18,018 nucleotides of DNA from Porphyromonadaceae bacterium UBA7180 (GTDB lineage: Bacteria > Bacteroidota > Bacteroidia > Bacteroidales > Muribaculaceae), in NCBI GenBank assembly GCA_002491165.1, contig DKVK01000104.1:1-18018 (forward strand), written 5' to 3'. Positions within the stretch are counted from its first letter, which is position 1. Every line of letters begins with the position of its first letter. The notes below the pieces were generated by a model that saw nothing but the letters and a program-made list of their open reading frames with translations, searched no databases and was not told the DNA's origin. This document shows positions 1-6,410 of the stretch, piece after piece. The position numbers were made by a program, and so were the translations under genes.

Positions 1-258
1 CACCGCAAATGGCAATGGACGGTCAGCGGCGAGCATTACCGCAACGAACTGACCGAACATAACTATAAGAACGTGGTGATGCTCGACACCAAGCTGACCT
101 TTCAGCTCAACAAGAAGATAGAGTTTGCCGCGTCGCTCACCAACATACTCAACAAGCAAAGCTACAACTACATCACCTACTCGCAACTCTCATCCTTCGA
201 GAGTCGCCGGCAGCTCCGTGGCCGTCAGCTTCTCTTCTCGATAACTCTCAGAAAATAA
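1..258 (+). CDS. C-terminal end of an outer-membrane beta-barrel (TonB-receptor-like) protein, partial
   Basis: The frame is open from the first base and ends in TAA at 256-258, giving 85 residues of a longer protein. The residues alternate polar and hydrophobic as in beta strands (LTFQLNKKIEFAASLTNIL, then RQLLFSITLRK). It finishes with the strand-like, aromatic-rich end expected of an outer-membrane barrel that the Bam machinery recognises. Family knowledge: in Bacteroidetes, GLPGLI genes commonly sit next to outer-membrane beta-barrel proteins with a CarboxypepD_reg-like plug, and the next gene here is GLPGLI, only 8 bp downstream. The N-terminal plug and signal peptide lie outside the window, so the exact subfamily cannot be given. 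Confidence 0.7.
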   Translation, partial: HRKWQWTVSGEHYRNELTEHNYKNVVMLDTKLTFQLNKKIEFAASLTNILNKQSYNYITYSQLSSFESRRQLRGRQLLFSITLRK

Positions 259-266
259 TTTCCGAT

Positions 267-1073
267 ATGAAACATGGATCCCTTTTGTTTATAATGTCAT
301 GCATTGTGGCGACAGCTGCAGTCGCACAGCAGAAAGCCGATATAAAAGTCCATTATATACAAGATTATAATGGTATGAGAGGAGGTAGGCATCAGAACTC
401 ATGGGTTCTGATTGCAAATCCTGTGGAATCAAAATTCTATAATCCTCAGGCAGAAAGAATCGACTCGATGTGCTCTTCCGCCGACGGTAAGAAGAAATAT
501 GACACAATGATGTTTCAGGCTATCTCGACAAATGGCCAGACACCGACAAAGCCGACCAATCTCTATGTGTTTACATCTTCGGAGCAGTCAAATGTTGCTG
601 TGTATGACAAGGCCGTAGAGGATTTCTATTTTTATGAAGAGCCTCTTGACGAGATGACATGGGAAATATCGGACTCTACCAGGAAAGAGCTTGATTATGA
701 CTGCCTGATGGCCACATCCGATTATCATGGCAGGAAATGGACAGCATGGTTTACGCCTGACATTCCCATATCGGCAGGCCCTTGGAAATTCAGGGGGGTG
801 CCGGGACTTATACTTGAGGTTTATGATGCTGATGGAGATTATCGGTTTGTTGCCGATGCAATAGAAAAAGCTGATATCAGGATTTATCCCATATATTCGG
901 AAAAACAGTATTCGAGAGAAGACCGTAAGGAAATGTTACGTGTCAAGAGAAGATTCGTAGAGAATCCATTGGCGCATTTAGAGGCTCAATTCGGAAAAAT
1001 GGAACAAATAGATGGTGACGGGATACAAAATATACAGGACGGCTGGGATTATCTTGAAACCGATTACAGATAA
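267..1073 (+). CDS. GLPGLI family secreted protein, first of a tandem pair
   Basis: A 268-residue protein with a signal peptide at about residues 1-20 (basic start, hydrophobic core, AVA-QQ cleavage-like site), so it is probably periplasmic or on the cell surface. The family core is visible: YDCLMATSDYHGRKWTAWF at 144-162, then GPWKFRGVPGLILEV at 171-185. The name-giving motif reads GVPGLI here. The family's function is unknown; members are found almost only in Bacteroidetes, usually beside outer-membrane beta-barrel genes, as here (8 bp after the barrel gene). The second GLPGLI gene starts 4 bp after this stop, so the three genes very likely form one transcript. The protein ends in ETDYR, exactly like the next one. 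Confidence 0.88.
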   Translation: MKHGSLLFIMSCIVATAAVAQQKADIKVHYIQDYNGMRGGRHQNSWVLIANPVESKFYNPQAERIDSMCSSADGKKKYDTMMFQAISTNGQTPTKPTNLYVFTSSEQSNVAVYDKAVEDFYFYEEPLDEMTWEISDSTRKELDYDCLMATSDYHGRKWTAWFTPDIPISAGPWKFRGVPGLILEVYDADGDYRFVADAIEKADIRIYPIYSEKQYSREDRKEMLRVKRRFVENPLAHLEAQFGKMEQIDGDGIQNIQDGWDYLETDYR

Positions 1074-1077
1074 CGCT

Positions 1078-1905
1078 ATGAGACAGGCAATCATATTTTT
1101 ACTAATATGCCTTGCGGGGATAGCCGCGGGCGCACAGCAAAAAGCCGATATAGAGGTAAGCTATTCCGAAATATCCTTTTTTGAGAATGGCAAGGAACGA
1201 AAACACAAGTACCATCTTTTGGCAAATGCGCGACAGTCAAAATTCTTCAATCCCCGTTCAGAAGAGATTGATTCGATGTTATCTACTCCAGAAGGTCTTG
1301 CCGATTTCAAAAAGGCACAGGAGGCCGCAATGCGGGCCATGATGGCGCAAGGCTCCATCGATGTGGCAAACCTGCCGCGAAAGGTGGAGTCTGTATATGT
1401 GTTGAAATCTTCTGCCGACTCCATTATGACAGTCTATGACATTTTAGGTGCCGACGAAGCAGTGTATTATACCGAGCCTTATTCCGAAATGACATGGGTA
1501 GTTGGCGACAGCACCAGGACTGTCTCCGGTTATGAGTGCATACAGGCGGAAACCGATTATCATGGCCGACATTGGACAGCGTGGTTCACCCCTGAAATTC
1601 CGATACATGATGGTCCGTGGAAATTTCATGGACTTCCGGGATTGATTTTGGAAGTCAAAGCCGCAGGAGGAGAGTATGGTTATGTCGCTGAAGGAATAGA
1701 GAAATCAGAAAAGGCGATAAATGGCATATATGGAGCTGACAAATATGATAAACGTGACAGAAAGGAGATATTAAGGGCCAAGAGAGCCATGCGTGACAAT
1801 CCTGTGGGCCGTTTGAGGGCAAAGGGCATCAAAGTTAAGATCTCGCAAGAGAATCTGTCCGGAAATACCGGAACGGGTGATTTAATAGAAACGGATTACA
1901 GATAA
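1078..1905 (+). CDS. GLPGLI family secreted protein, second of a tandem pair
   Basis: A 275-residue protein. The frame stays open back to 1012, but the start chosen is ATG 1078, because it is 4 bp after the previous stop and is followed at once by a clean signal peptide (MRQAIIFLLICLAGIAAGA, residues 1-19). The family core is intact: YECIQAETDYHGRHWTAWF at 152-170 and WKFHGLPGLILEV at 181-193, with the canonical GLPGLI. It shares with the first gene the QQKADI stretch after the signal peptide, the SEMTW/DEMTW segment, the RKE(I/M)LR segment and the final ETDYR, so the two are a tandem duplication that has since diverged. It has an insertion rich in Ala and Met (about 78-92) that the first lacks. 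Function unknown beyond the family name. Confidence 0.88.
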   Translation: MRQAIIFLLICLAGIAAGAQQKADIEVSYSEISFFENGKERKHKYHLLANARQSKFFNPRSEEIDSMLSTPEGLADFKKAQEAAMRAMMAQGSIDVANLPRKVESVYVLKSSADSIMTVYDILGADEAVYYTEPYSEMTWVVGDSTRTVSGYECIQAETDYHGRHWTAWFTPEIPIHDGPWKFHGLPGLILEVKAAGGEYGYVAEGIEKSEKAINGIYGADKYDKRDRKEILRAKRAMRDNPVGRLRAKGIKVKISQENLSGNTGTGDLIETDYR

Positions 1906-1975
1906 CCGGATATTTGATTCATAAACAGCAGATTCATAGTGTATTCTGTATTAAAGGTGTTCAAAACAGCGTTCC

Positions 1976-2059
1976 ATGCCCTTGGTAGTGCGCCGTCTCC
2001 ACGACGATTTCGCCGACATCATGCGTGAGACGCTCCTCAGGGGGCGCCGCTGTCAGTAA
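1976..2059 (+). pseudogene. short GC-rich coding remnant, unrecognised
   Basis: A 27-codon stretch ending in TAA, reading MPLVVRRLHDDFADIMRETL and then LRGRRCQ. It is much richer in GC and more protein-like than the flanking AT-rich DNA, which suggests the 3' scrap of a lost gene. Upstream the same frame closes at 1952. I do not recognise the family. A chance ORF is possible. Confidence 0.22.
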
Positions 2060-2067
2060 GAAAAGTT

Positions 2068-2095
2068 AGAAAAGCGGCATTTTTACCGCTTTTCT
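2068..2095. terminator. hairpin, terminator-like
   Basis: A perfect 10-bp inverted repeat, AGAAAAGCGG (2068-2077) and CCGCTTTTCT (2086-2095), with an 8-base loop. The A-rich and T-rich arms make it usable as a terminator in either direction. It lies between the GLPGLI operon with its downstream remnant and the promoter of the ATPase gene, so it probably separates these transcripts. Confidence 0.5.
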
Positions 2096-2096
2096 T

Positions 2097-2154
2097 GTTG
2101 GAAAAATGGCAAAAATGCCCTAAATTTGTGTTGGAAAAGCGGCATAAAATTGCC
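2097..2154 (+). repeat. imperfect direct repeat with GGCA/TGCC dyads in the ATPase promoter
   Basis: Two copies of GTTGGAAAA begin at 2097 and 2130. Each is followed by a small dyad: GGCA-N4-TGCC at 2108-2119 and GGCA-N6-TGCC at 2141-2154. The dyad centres are 34 bp apart. The first lies in the promoter spacer and the second just after the predicted transcription start. This layout suits a repressor or autoregulation site, but no regulator is identified. Confidence 0.4.
2098..2128 (+). promoter_or_regulatory. Bacteroidetes-type promoter for the DUF4143 ATPase gene
   Basis: TTG at 2098-2100, a 20-bp spacer, and an exact TAnnTTTG box (TAAATTTG, 2121-2128). Transcription would start near 2132, leaving a leader of about 37 bases before ATG 2169. 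Confidence 0.55.
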
Positions 2155-2168
2155 ATGGCAACATTAAG

Positions 2169-3527
2169 ATGTATTATATGAGGGAGTTATATAGAAAAAT
2201 AGATAGTGCGATAAAGGATTTTTATAAGACACCTAAGAAAGCATTGATGTTGACCGGTGCCCGACAGACCGGCAAGACGTATGCAGTCAGGCGTTTCGGG
2301 AAGGATTTCAAGGCTTATGCCGAGATAAATTTCATCGACAATCCTGAGGCGAAGGAGATTTTCCGAAACTATAACGGGGTTTCGGAGCTGCTTTTGCGCA
2401 TATCCGCGTTTGTGAGGTTTGATCTTATTCCCGGGGAGACTTTGATCTTTTTTGACGAGGTACAGGAGTGTCTGGAATTGATAACGGCGATAAAGTTTCT
2501 TGTTGACGATGGCACGTATTCGTATATAATGAGCGGCTCGCTTCTCGGGGTCGAGATGCGCGACATAAGGTCGCTCCCTGTAGGATATGTGGGAATCAGA
2601 GAGATGTATCCCCTGGACATTGAGGAGTTCATGCTCAATCTGGGAATATCTGCCGATCTGATATCCCGGCTCAGGGAGTGCTGGGAGGATATAAAACCAG
2701 TGGATGAGGTGATACATGGCCGTATGCTTGAGGTATTCAGGCTTTATCTTGTGGTCGGTGGGATGCCGGCGGCCGTCGTTGAGTATCTGGAGACAAACAA
2801 TCTCAGAAGGGTCCTGCATGTCCAGCTTGATATCGTGAATCTTTATCGGCTCGACATCTCAAAGTATTCAGAACGCGACAAACTGAAAATCCGGGAGATA
2901 TTCGACATCATACCTTCCGAGCTGGACGCTAAGAATAAGCGGTTCATATTGAAGCGTCTCAACGAACATGCGAAATTCGAGCGGTATAAAGAGAGTTTCT
3001 TGTGGCTTAAGGATGCCGGCGTGGCTATACCCGTATATAATGTATCGGAGGTCAGAGAGCCGCTGCGTCTTTCGGAAAACCGTTCCTTGTTCAAGCTTTT
3101 CTCAAATGATGTCGGACTGCTTTGCGCCCAATACGACCAAGGACTGCAGATGAAGGTTCTGACTGATGCCGCTGACATAAATTTCGGATCGGTTTTTGAG
3201 AATGTCGCCGCCCAGGAGTTCGCCGCGCATGGCTTCAGCATATACTATTACAACAACAAGCGGCGGGGAGAGGTGGATTTTGTACTGTCTATTGGAGGAG
3301 AAGCCGTGCCGGTGGAAATCAAATCCGGCAAGAGCTATACAGAGCATAGGGCGTTAAGCGGCCTGATGGAGGCATCAGAGCCATATATAAAACGGGCGTA
3401 TGTGTTCAGCCATTCAAATATATACATGGAGGGTAGGATTATATACGTTCCGATATACATGTTGATGTTCGTGAAGCGGGGAAATGATACGCCGGGACTC
3501 TACAGTCTTGATCTGTCGGGCCTTTAG
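2169..3527 (+). CDS. AAA-like ATPase with DUF4143 domain
   Basis: A 452-residue ATP-binding protein. The Walker A motif GARQTGKT is at residues 30-37, the Walker B motif LIFFDEVQ at 92-99, and a sensor-like YIMSGSLLG at 119-127. The C-terminal DUF4143 part holds GEVDFVL (367-373) followed by VPVEIKSGK (380-388), an E/D...ExK pattern like a PD-(D/E)XK nuclease fold. Family knowledge: these ATPases are abundant and mobile in Bacteroidetes and archaea; their cellular role is unsettled. Length is normal, so the gene looks intact. The start could be ATG 2169 or ATG 2178 (MRELYRKI); neither has a clear ribosome site. It has its own promoter. A broken relative follows immediately. Confidence 0.85.
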   Translation: MYYMRELYRKIDSAIKDFYKTPKKALMLTGARQTGKTYAVRRFGKDFKAYAEINFIDNPEAKEIFRNYNGVSELLLRISAFVRFDLIPGETLIFFDEVQECLELITAIKFLVDDGTYSYIMSGSLLGVEMRDIRSLPVGYVGIREMYPLDIEEFMLNLGISADLISRLRECWEDIKPVDEVIHGRMLEVFRLYLVVGGMPAAVVEYLETNNLRRVLHVQLDIVNLYRLDISKYSERDKLKIREIFDIIPSELDAKNKRFILKRLNEHAKFERYKESFLWLKDAGVAIPVYNVSEVREPLRLSENRSLFKLFSNDVGLLCAQYDQGLQMKVLTDAADINFGSVFENVAAQEFAAHGFSIYYYNNKRRGEVDFVLSIGGEAVPVEIKSGKSYTEHRALSGLMEASEPYIKRAYVFSHSNIYMEGRIIYVPIYMLMFVKRGNDTPGLYSLDLSGL

Positions 3528-3546
3528 AAATCTTTTGCGATGAAAG

Positions 3547-3866
3547 ATATTGGCTACTGCACGTACAAAGCCGTCGCTACTGCTTAAAGATGATCCCTCA
3601 CAGCTCATTGATGAATGGCATGTCACCCAGGTTATATGGAATGCAGTGCGTCATGACGTAGATGAACGTAGAGAGAAAGGACAGTTTATTCTGACAGGTT
3701 CTACCGTAATCGACGATGATGAGATAATGCATACTGGATCGGTCGCATTACTAAAATGGCAATTTCTCAGGCGCTGGGCGGACGTTTATCTTATTATCAC
3801 GACCGTTCTGGATTAGAGGCTGACGCTGCAACTGGCACTCTAAAAGAGAGAAACATAGGTTGTTGA
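3547..3866 (+). pseudogene. DUF4143-type ATPase remnant, truncated, frameshifted and internally deleted
   Basis: From about 3550 the frame encodes KPSLLLKDDPSQLIDEWHV, then VDERREKGQFILTGSTVIDD and DEIMHTG. This matches the Walker B / sensor region of the other large DUF4143 ATPase subgroup (LIDEWQ..., FILTGST..., MHTGTGRI). The Walker A part is missing. At about 3738-3741 one base is lost: the frame changes and the expected GRI(T/A)KM continues from GGT at 3741. A few codons later the sequence jumps to ALGGRLSYYHDRSGLEADA, which belongs to the C-terminal nuclease-like part, so the central domain is deleted. The frame ends at TGA 3864-3866 with NIGC, possibly the end of the family's PIGCL tail. 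It cannot make a working ATPase. Confidence 0.7.
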
Positions 3867-4145
3867 ATATTGGATTAATACATTTTACGTACTGAGTAGG
3901 CATCTGAGGATGCCCCTGCGTACATCCGCCTGCGATAGCAGGTATGCAAAAAGAGATAGCCGCGTAGCCGATAGCAGTTTTTTCGTTTTTCGGAGAGGGA
4001 TGATTGTCATGTTTTTTAACATAAAAATATCAAGATTTCGCTCAAAAATGGCGTATTTTTAACATTTTAACTTTATTCCGCTGATCCTTTTATAAAACAT
4101 AGTAAAATTTTTCACGAAAAGTAATTTATTTTGAAAAAAATTAAT
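3867..4145. other. intergenic region with a GC-rich structured block
   Basis: No convincing gene. At 3899-3984 there is a compact block of secondary structure: GGCATC-TGAG-GATGCC (3899-3914); CCTGC-GATA-GCAGG (3929-3942), extended outward by GCGTA/TATGC (3918-3922 with 3943-3947); and a direct repeat CGATAGCAG (3933-3941 and 3969-3977), whose second copy runs into six Ts (3978-3983). This could be a small RNA ending in a terminator. The remainder (3985-4145) is AT-rich and includes the motif AAAAATGGCG-T-ATTTTT at about 4044-4060. Confidence 0.4.
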
Positions 4146-4153
4146 TACTTTTG
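4146..4153 (+). promoter_or_regulatory. -7 box for the secreted-protein gene
   Basis: TACTTTTG is an exact TAnnTTTG box, 72 bases before ATG 4225. No good -33 TTTG is found at 19-21 bp; a TTTTG at 4129-4133 is too close. The predicted start of transcription is near 4157, where the 9-bp inverted repeat begins. Confidence 0.45.
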
Positions 4154-4156
4154 CAT

Positions 4157-4184
4157 CTGTTAATGGTTCGCAGATCATTAACAG
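4157..4184 (+). promoter_or_regulatory. hairpin at the predicted 5' end of the mRNA
   Basis: A perfect 9-bp inverted repeat, CTGTTAATG (4157-4165) and CATTAACAG (4176-4184), with a 10-base loop. An alternative stem, ATCTG (4155-4159) with CAGAT (4171-4175), uses overlapping bases and excludes the first. It may stabilise the mRNA end, act as an operator, or switch between two folds. Confidence 0.45.
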
Positions 4185-4224
4185 GGTTTTCAATAGTATT
4201 GACGTAACTTCAAGCTTTATTACC

Positions 4225-5118
4225 ATGAAGAGAATTAACGCAAATAGATTTTTACTCGCGATGCTTGCAGTGGCAGTGTCTGCATCGTTCGCCACAGCAC
4301 AAGAGAATCTGCTCGCCGGAGCAATCGGAACTACCGTCAATAGTCCCGAAGCTTTCTACAATGTATGGCAAGTATTTGACAAAGACGGGAGGCCCGTAGA
4401 AGACGGCTTCCGCAAGTTCAGTTGCTTCACGCAGGCCAGGGTATCGGAAAGTTCGAAAGCCGCCGTTTATGATGATGATCCGAACCACAATATATATGGG
4501 GATCATGAGGCATTCAGTGACGGAAATTATTTCATATTCATGAAATTTCCGGATAAGAGCCACGTTAACGCACCTCATTATTACTGCTATCCGATCAATA
4601 TCAAGGAAGAGGGTGATTTTCTATTGACCGGATGTGGACAGGGACACGACAAGGTGACAGCCGGAGTACCGGACGAGCATAATCTGCTGCACCAGCTTGA
4701 AAACATAGCCATCACTTTCGATAAGAAGGTGACTCCCAAAGAATTCAGGATTGAAAACAATGCGAATGGGGAGCCTGAGGTCGTGGCTTACGCGGGTACA
4801 GAAAAGGTGCCGGTGTACAGATCGAAAGTTGGCGGGTCTGCAACTTCATTGGGCGGTAATTTCTCCCACACAGTCCACCTCACACCTGAACACAAATACA
4901 TGACCATACATGGTCCGGCCGAACTGGTCGCTTTGGGCAACCTCGCGCTTATGCCGGCCACCGCAGTCATCGTCAATGAGATTTTGCCCGACGGATCATC
5001 CCAGTCAATATACTTCGACCTGCAGGGTCGCCATGCAGGAAGCGATTCCGGCCAACTTGAAAAAGGCATATACATCAGGAAGACCGGAGCAAAGACTGAA
5101 AAAATAGTGATCCGTTAA
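4225..5118 (+). CDS. secreted protein of unknown function with a C-terminal 'DLQGR' tail
   Basis: A 297-residue protein. A signal peptide covers about residues 1-25 (MKRINANRF, hydrophobic core, ATA-QEN). The body has no domain I recognise; it includes HYYCYPINIKEEGDFLLTGCG (as two short stretches, about 117-137), which may hold a disulfide. The last 36 residues read IYFDLQGRHAGSD, then KGIYIRKTG, and end in KIVIR. This is the tail seen on many Bacteroidales exported proteins (DLQGRRV...KGIYI..GKK) and resembles a type IX secretion sorting domain, so surface or outer-membrane delivery is possible. The gene is monocistronic: own -7 box, a leader hairpin, and a strong hairpin 25 bp after the stop. 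Confidence 0.72.
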   Translation: MKRINANRFLLAMLAVAVSASFATAQENLLAGAIGTTVNSPEAFYNVWQVFDKDGRPVEDGFRKFSCFTQARVSESSKAAVYDDDPNHNIYGDHEAFSDGNYFIFMKFPDKSHVNAPHYYCYPINIKEEGDFLLTGCGQGHDKVTAGVPDEHNLLHQLENIAITFDKKVTPKEFRIENNANGEPEVVAYAGTEKVPVYRSKVGGSATSLGGNFSHTVHLTPEHKYMTIHGPAELVALGNLALMPATAVIVNEILPDGSSQSIYFDLQGRHAGSDSGQLEKGIYIRKTGAKTEKIVIR

Positions 5119-5143
5119 CAAGTTCCATTCATACACCCAAAAG

Positions 5144-5180
5144 CAGCTCCATTCTCCTATAATTCCGGAGAATGGAGCTG
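5144..5180 (+). terminator. 14-bp perfect hairpin terminator
   Basis: CAGCTCCATTCTCC (5144-5157) pairs perfectly with GGAGAATGGAGCTG (5167-5180) around a 9-base loop, followed by TTATTTACTT. It ends the transcript of the secreted-protein gene. Its right arm lies in the same open frame as the pyroglutamyl-peptidase remnant that follows. Confidence 0.75.
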
Positions 5181-5194
5181 TTATTTACTTCTAC

Positions 5195-5476
5195 TTCCGA
5201 TATGAATGTGGAGGAAAATTCTCAAAATTTGATGTGGATAATCTCGCTGGACAAATGCGAAAGAACGGTTATCCATGCCATGTGTCAAACACTGCAGGCA
5301 CATACGTCTGCAACGCCCTCTGCTACCATCTGCTTAACTTTGGCATTCCCACCTTGTTCATACATATTCCACTGACCCCGAAACAAGCGGCCACGCGAAC
5401 TGCACCAACTCCATCACTCCCTTCCAGACTCACGTCCGAAGCATTAACAGAATTAATCGCAATCCTACAATTGTAA
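5195..5476 (+). pseudogene. pcp: pyroglutamyl-peptidase I remnant, 5' truncated
   Basis: The frame reads KFSKFDVDNLAGQMRKNGYP, then CHVSNTAGTYVCNALCYHLL, PTLFIHIPLTPKQAA and SEALTELIAILQL, ending at TAA 5474-5476. SNTAGTYVCN contains the catalytic Cys of peptidase family C15, and FIHIP the catalytic His, so the 3' part of a pyrrolidone-carboxylate peptidase gene is recognisable. The N-terminal half, including the catalytic Glu and the start, is absent: the frame runs back into the terminator of the neighbouring gene. The only starts are a GTG at 5234 and an ATG at 5258, which would give fragments under half the usual ~210 residues. It is therefore a dead gene, cut at its 5' side by a deletion or rearrangement. 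Confidence 0.72.
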
Positions 5477-5818
5477 CAGGATTTCAGATTTGAGTGTGGT
5501 GAGCCGGCGAAATATTGACTGAGATTACCACGTTTAAAAATAAGGGGGCTCGTCAGAAAGTACAATGAGATAGAAACTCAGATCAAGCTTCGGGAGTCTG
5601 ACCAGTTGATGTTTGCGTTGTAGGGAATCTTTCTGTCTCTCTTTTGATGGCAGTTTGATAGGGAAAGGAGACGGTGGGCGATAGTGTGGTCGCTTTCGAT
5701 GGTAATACGTCTGCCTGTCAGAATCTTCCAGCTCAATGACGTTCATTAACAGGAGTACATCATTCAACTATACGGTAGATTATGACGTTAGAATAATATC
5801 TAATGTTCAAAATTTATT
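5477..5818. other. 342-bp stretch without a recognised gene
   Basis: It lies between the pyroglutamyl-peptidase remnant and the acetyltransferase gene. A minus-strand frame (5534-5767) is open for 77 codons but its product is basic and resembles no family I know. I see no transposase, repeat or RNA. It is probably decayed coding DNA plus the leader of the next gene. Confidence 0.3.
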
Positions 5819-6121
5819 ATGGATTTTATAACAGAAAAAGACAGGATTTATGCAACTGATTCTTCAGGTAAGATTATAGCGGAGGTAACATTCCCTACAG
5901 AAGACGGTGTCTCGACAATCGACCATACTTTCGTGGATCCATCACTGAGGGGTCAAGGTGTCGCCGGAAAGCTTGTGAAACTTGCGGCTGACCATATCTT
6001 GGCTGAAGGCAACCGGATAGCCGCTATATGCTCATACGCCGTTGCATGGTTCAAACGCCATCCCGAATATTCTTTGGTGTGTTCCGGGCCCGTTGCCTGC
6101 CGGATTGACCGACGGAAATGA
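5819..6121 (+). CDS. small GNAT-family N-acetyltransferase (YjdJ/NATD1-like)
   Basis: A 100-residue protein of the short GNAT group (Acetyltransf_CG type). The acetyl-CoA loop is VDPSLRGQGVAGKLV at residues 39-53, with the R-G-Q-G-x-A/G pyrophosphate signature at 44-49. The C-terminal CSYAVAWFKRHPEY at 71-84 is the typical second motif of this subfamily (CSYAxxWxxxHPEY). Family members transfer acetyl groups to small molecules or peptides; the substrate is not known for this group. It stands alone, with decayed DNA on both sides, no clear ribosome site and no convincing promoter box. The length is complete for the subfamily. Confidence 0.85.
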   Translation: MDFITEKDRIYATDSSGKIIAEVTFPTEDGVSTIDHTFVDPSLRGQGVAGKLVKLAADHILAEGNRIAAICSYAVAWFKRHPEYSLVCSGPVACRIDRRK

Positions 6122-6167
6122 TTCTTAATGGCAGATTTGATAAAGACGTCCTATAGAGTCATTTACT

Positions 6168-6345
6168 TCATTTATTCTTATTGATGAGGTTGACGATGAC
6201 TTTTACCATCGCATCCTTTTCTTCTGTACGGCTCTCAGCGATCATAAGTGTCAGGGTTACGAAGGTGTTGTCGGTGATACGTTTTGTGCCATCTTCATTG
6301 AAAAGTATGCCGTTACCATTTGGAAACCATAGGAGCACGGTGGCA
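6168..6345 (-). pseudogene. 3' remnant of a gene, possibly tautomerase-like
   Basis: On the minus strand a protein-like frame reads ARIAATVLLWFPNG, NGILFNEDGTKR and DNTFVTLTLMIAESRTEEKD, and ends in VIVNLINKNK with TGA at 6170-6168. It stays open back to about 6412 but has no good start. The D(N/H)xFVxLTL..... R(S/T)EE(K/Q) pattern recalls the C-terminal part of 5-carboxymethyl-2-hydroxymuconate isomerase-like tautomerases. I offer this only as a weak resemblance. It is a fragment, not a full gene. Confidence 0.3.
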
Positions 6346-6410
6346 GCAATACGAGCGCAGCGCCCATGCGTACGAGTAATCCGCGGTAGCTCCGTGGTAT
6401 TTAGTGGTGT

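Noticed and set aside
3899..3977. CRISPR-like array
   Set aside because: Only two 9-bp repeat copies and no regular spacers; better explained as RNA structure.
5534..5767. Minus-strand 77-codon open frame as a gene or transposase fragment
   Set aside because: The product (basic, rich in Pro, Arg and Tyr) matches no family I know, has no neighbours or promoter, and a second frame on the same strand is just as open; not reported as a gene.
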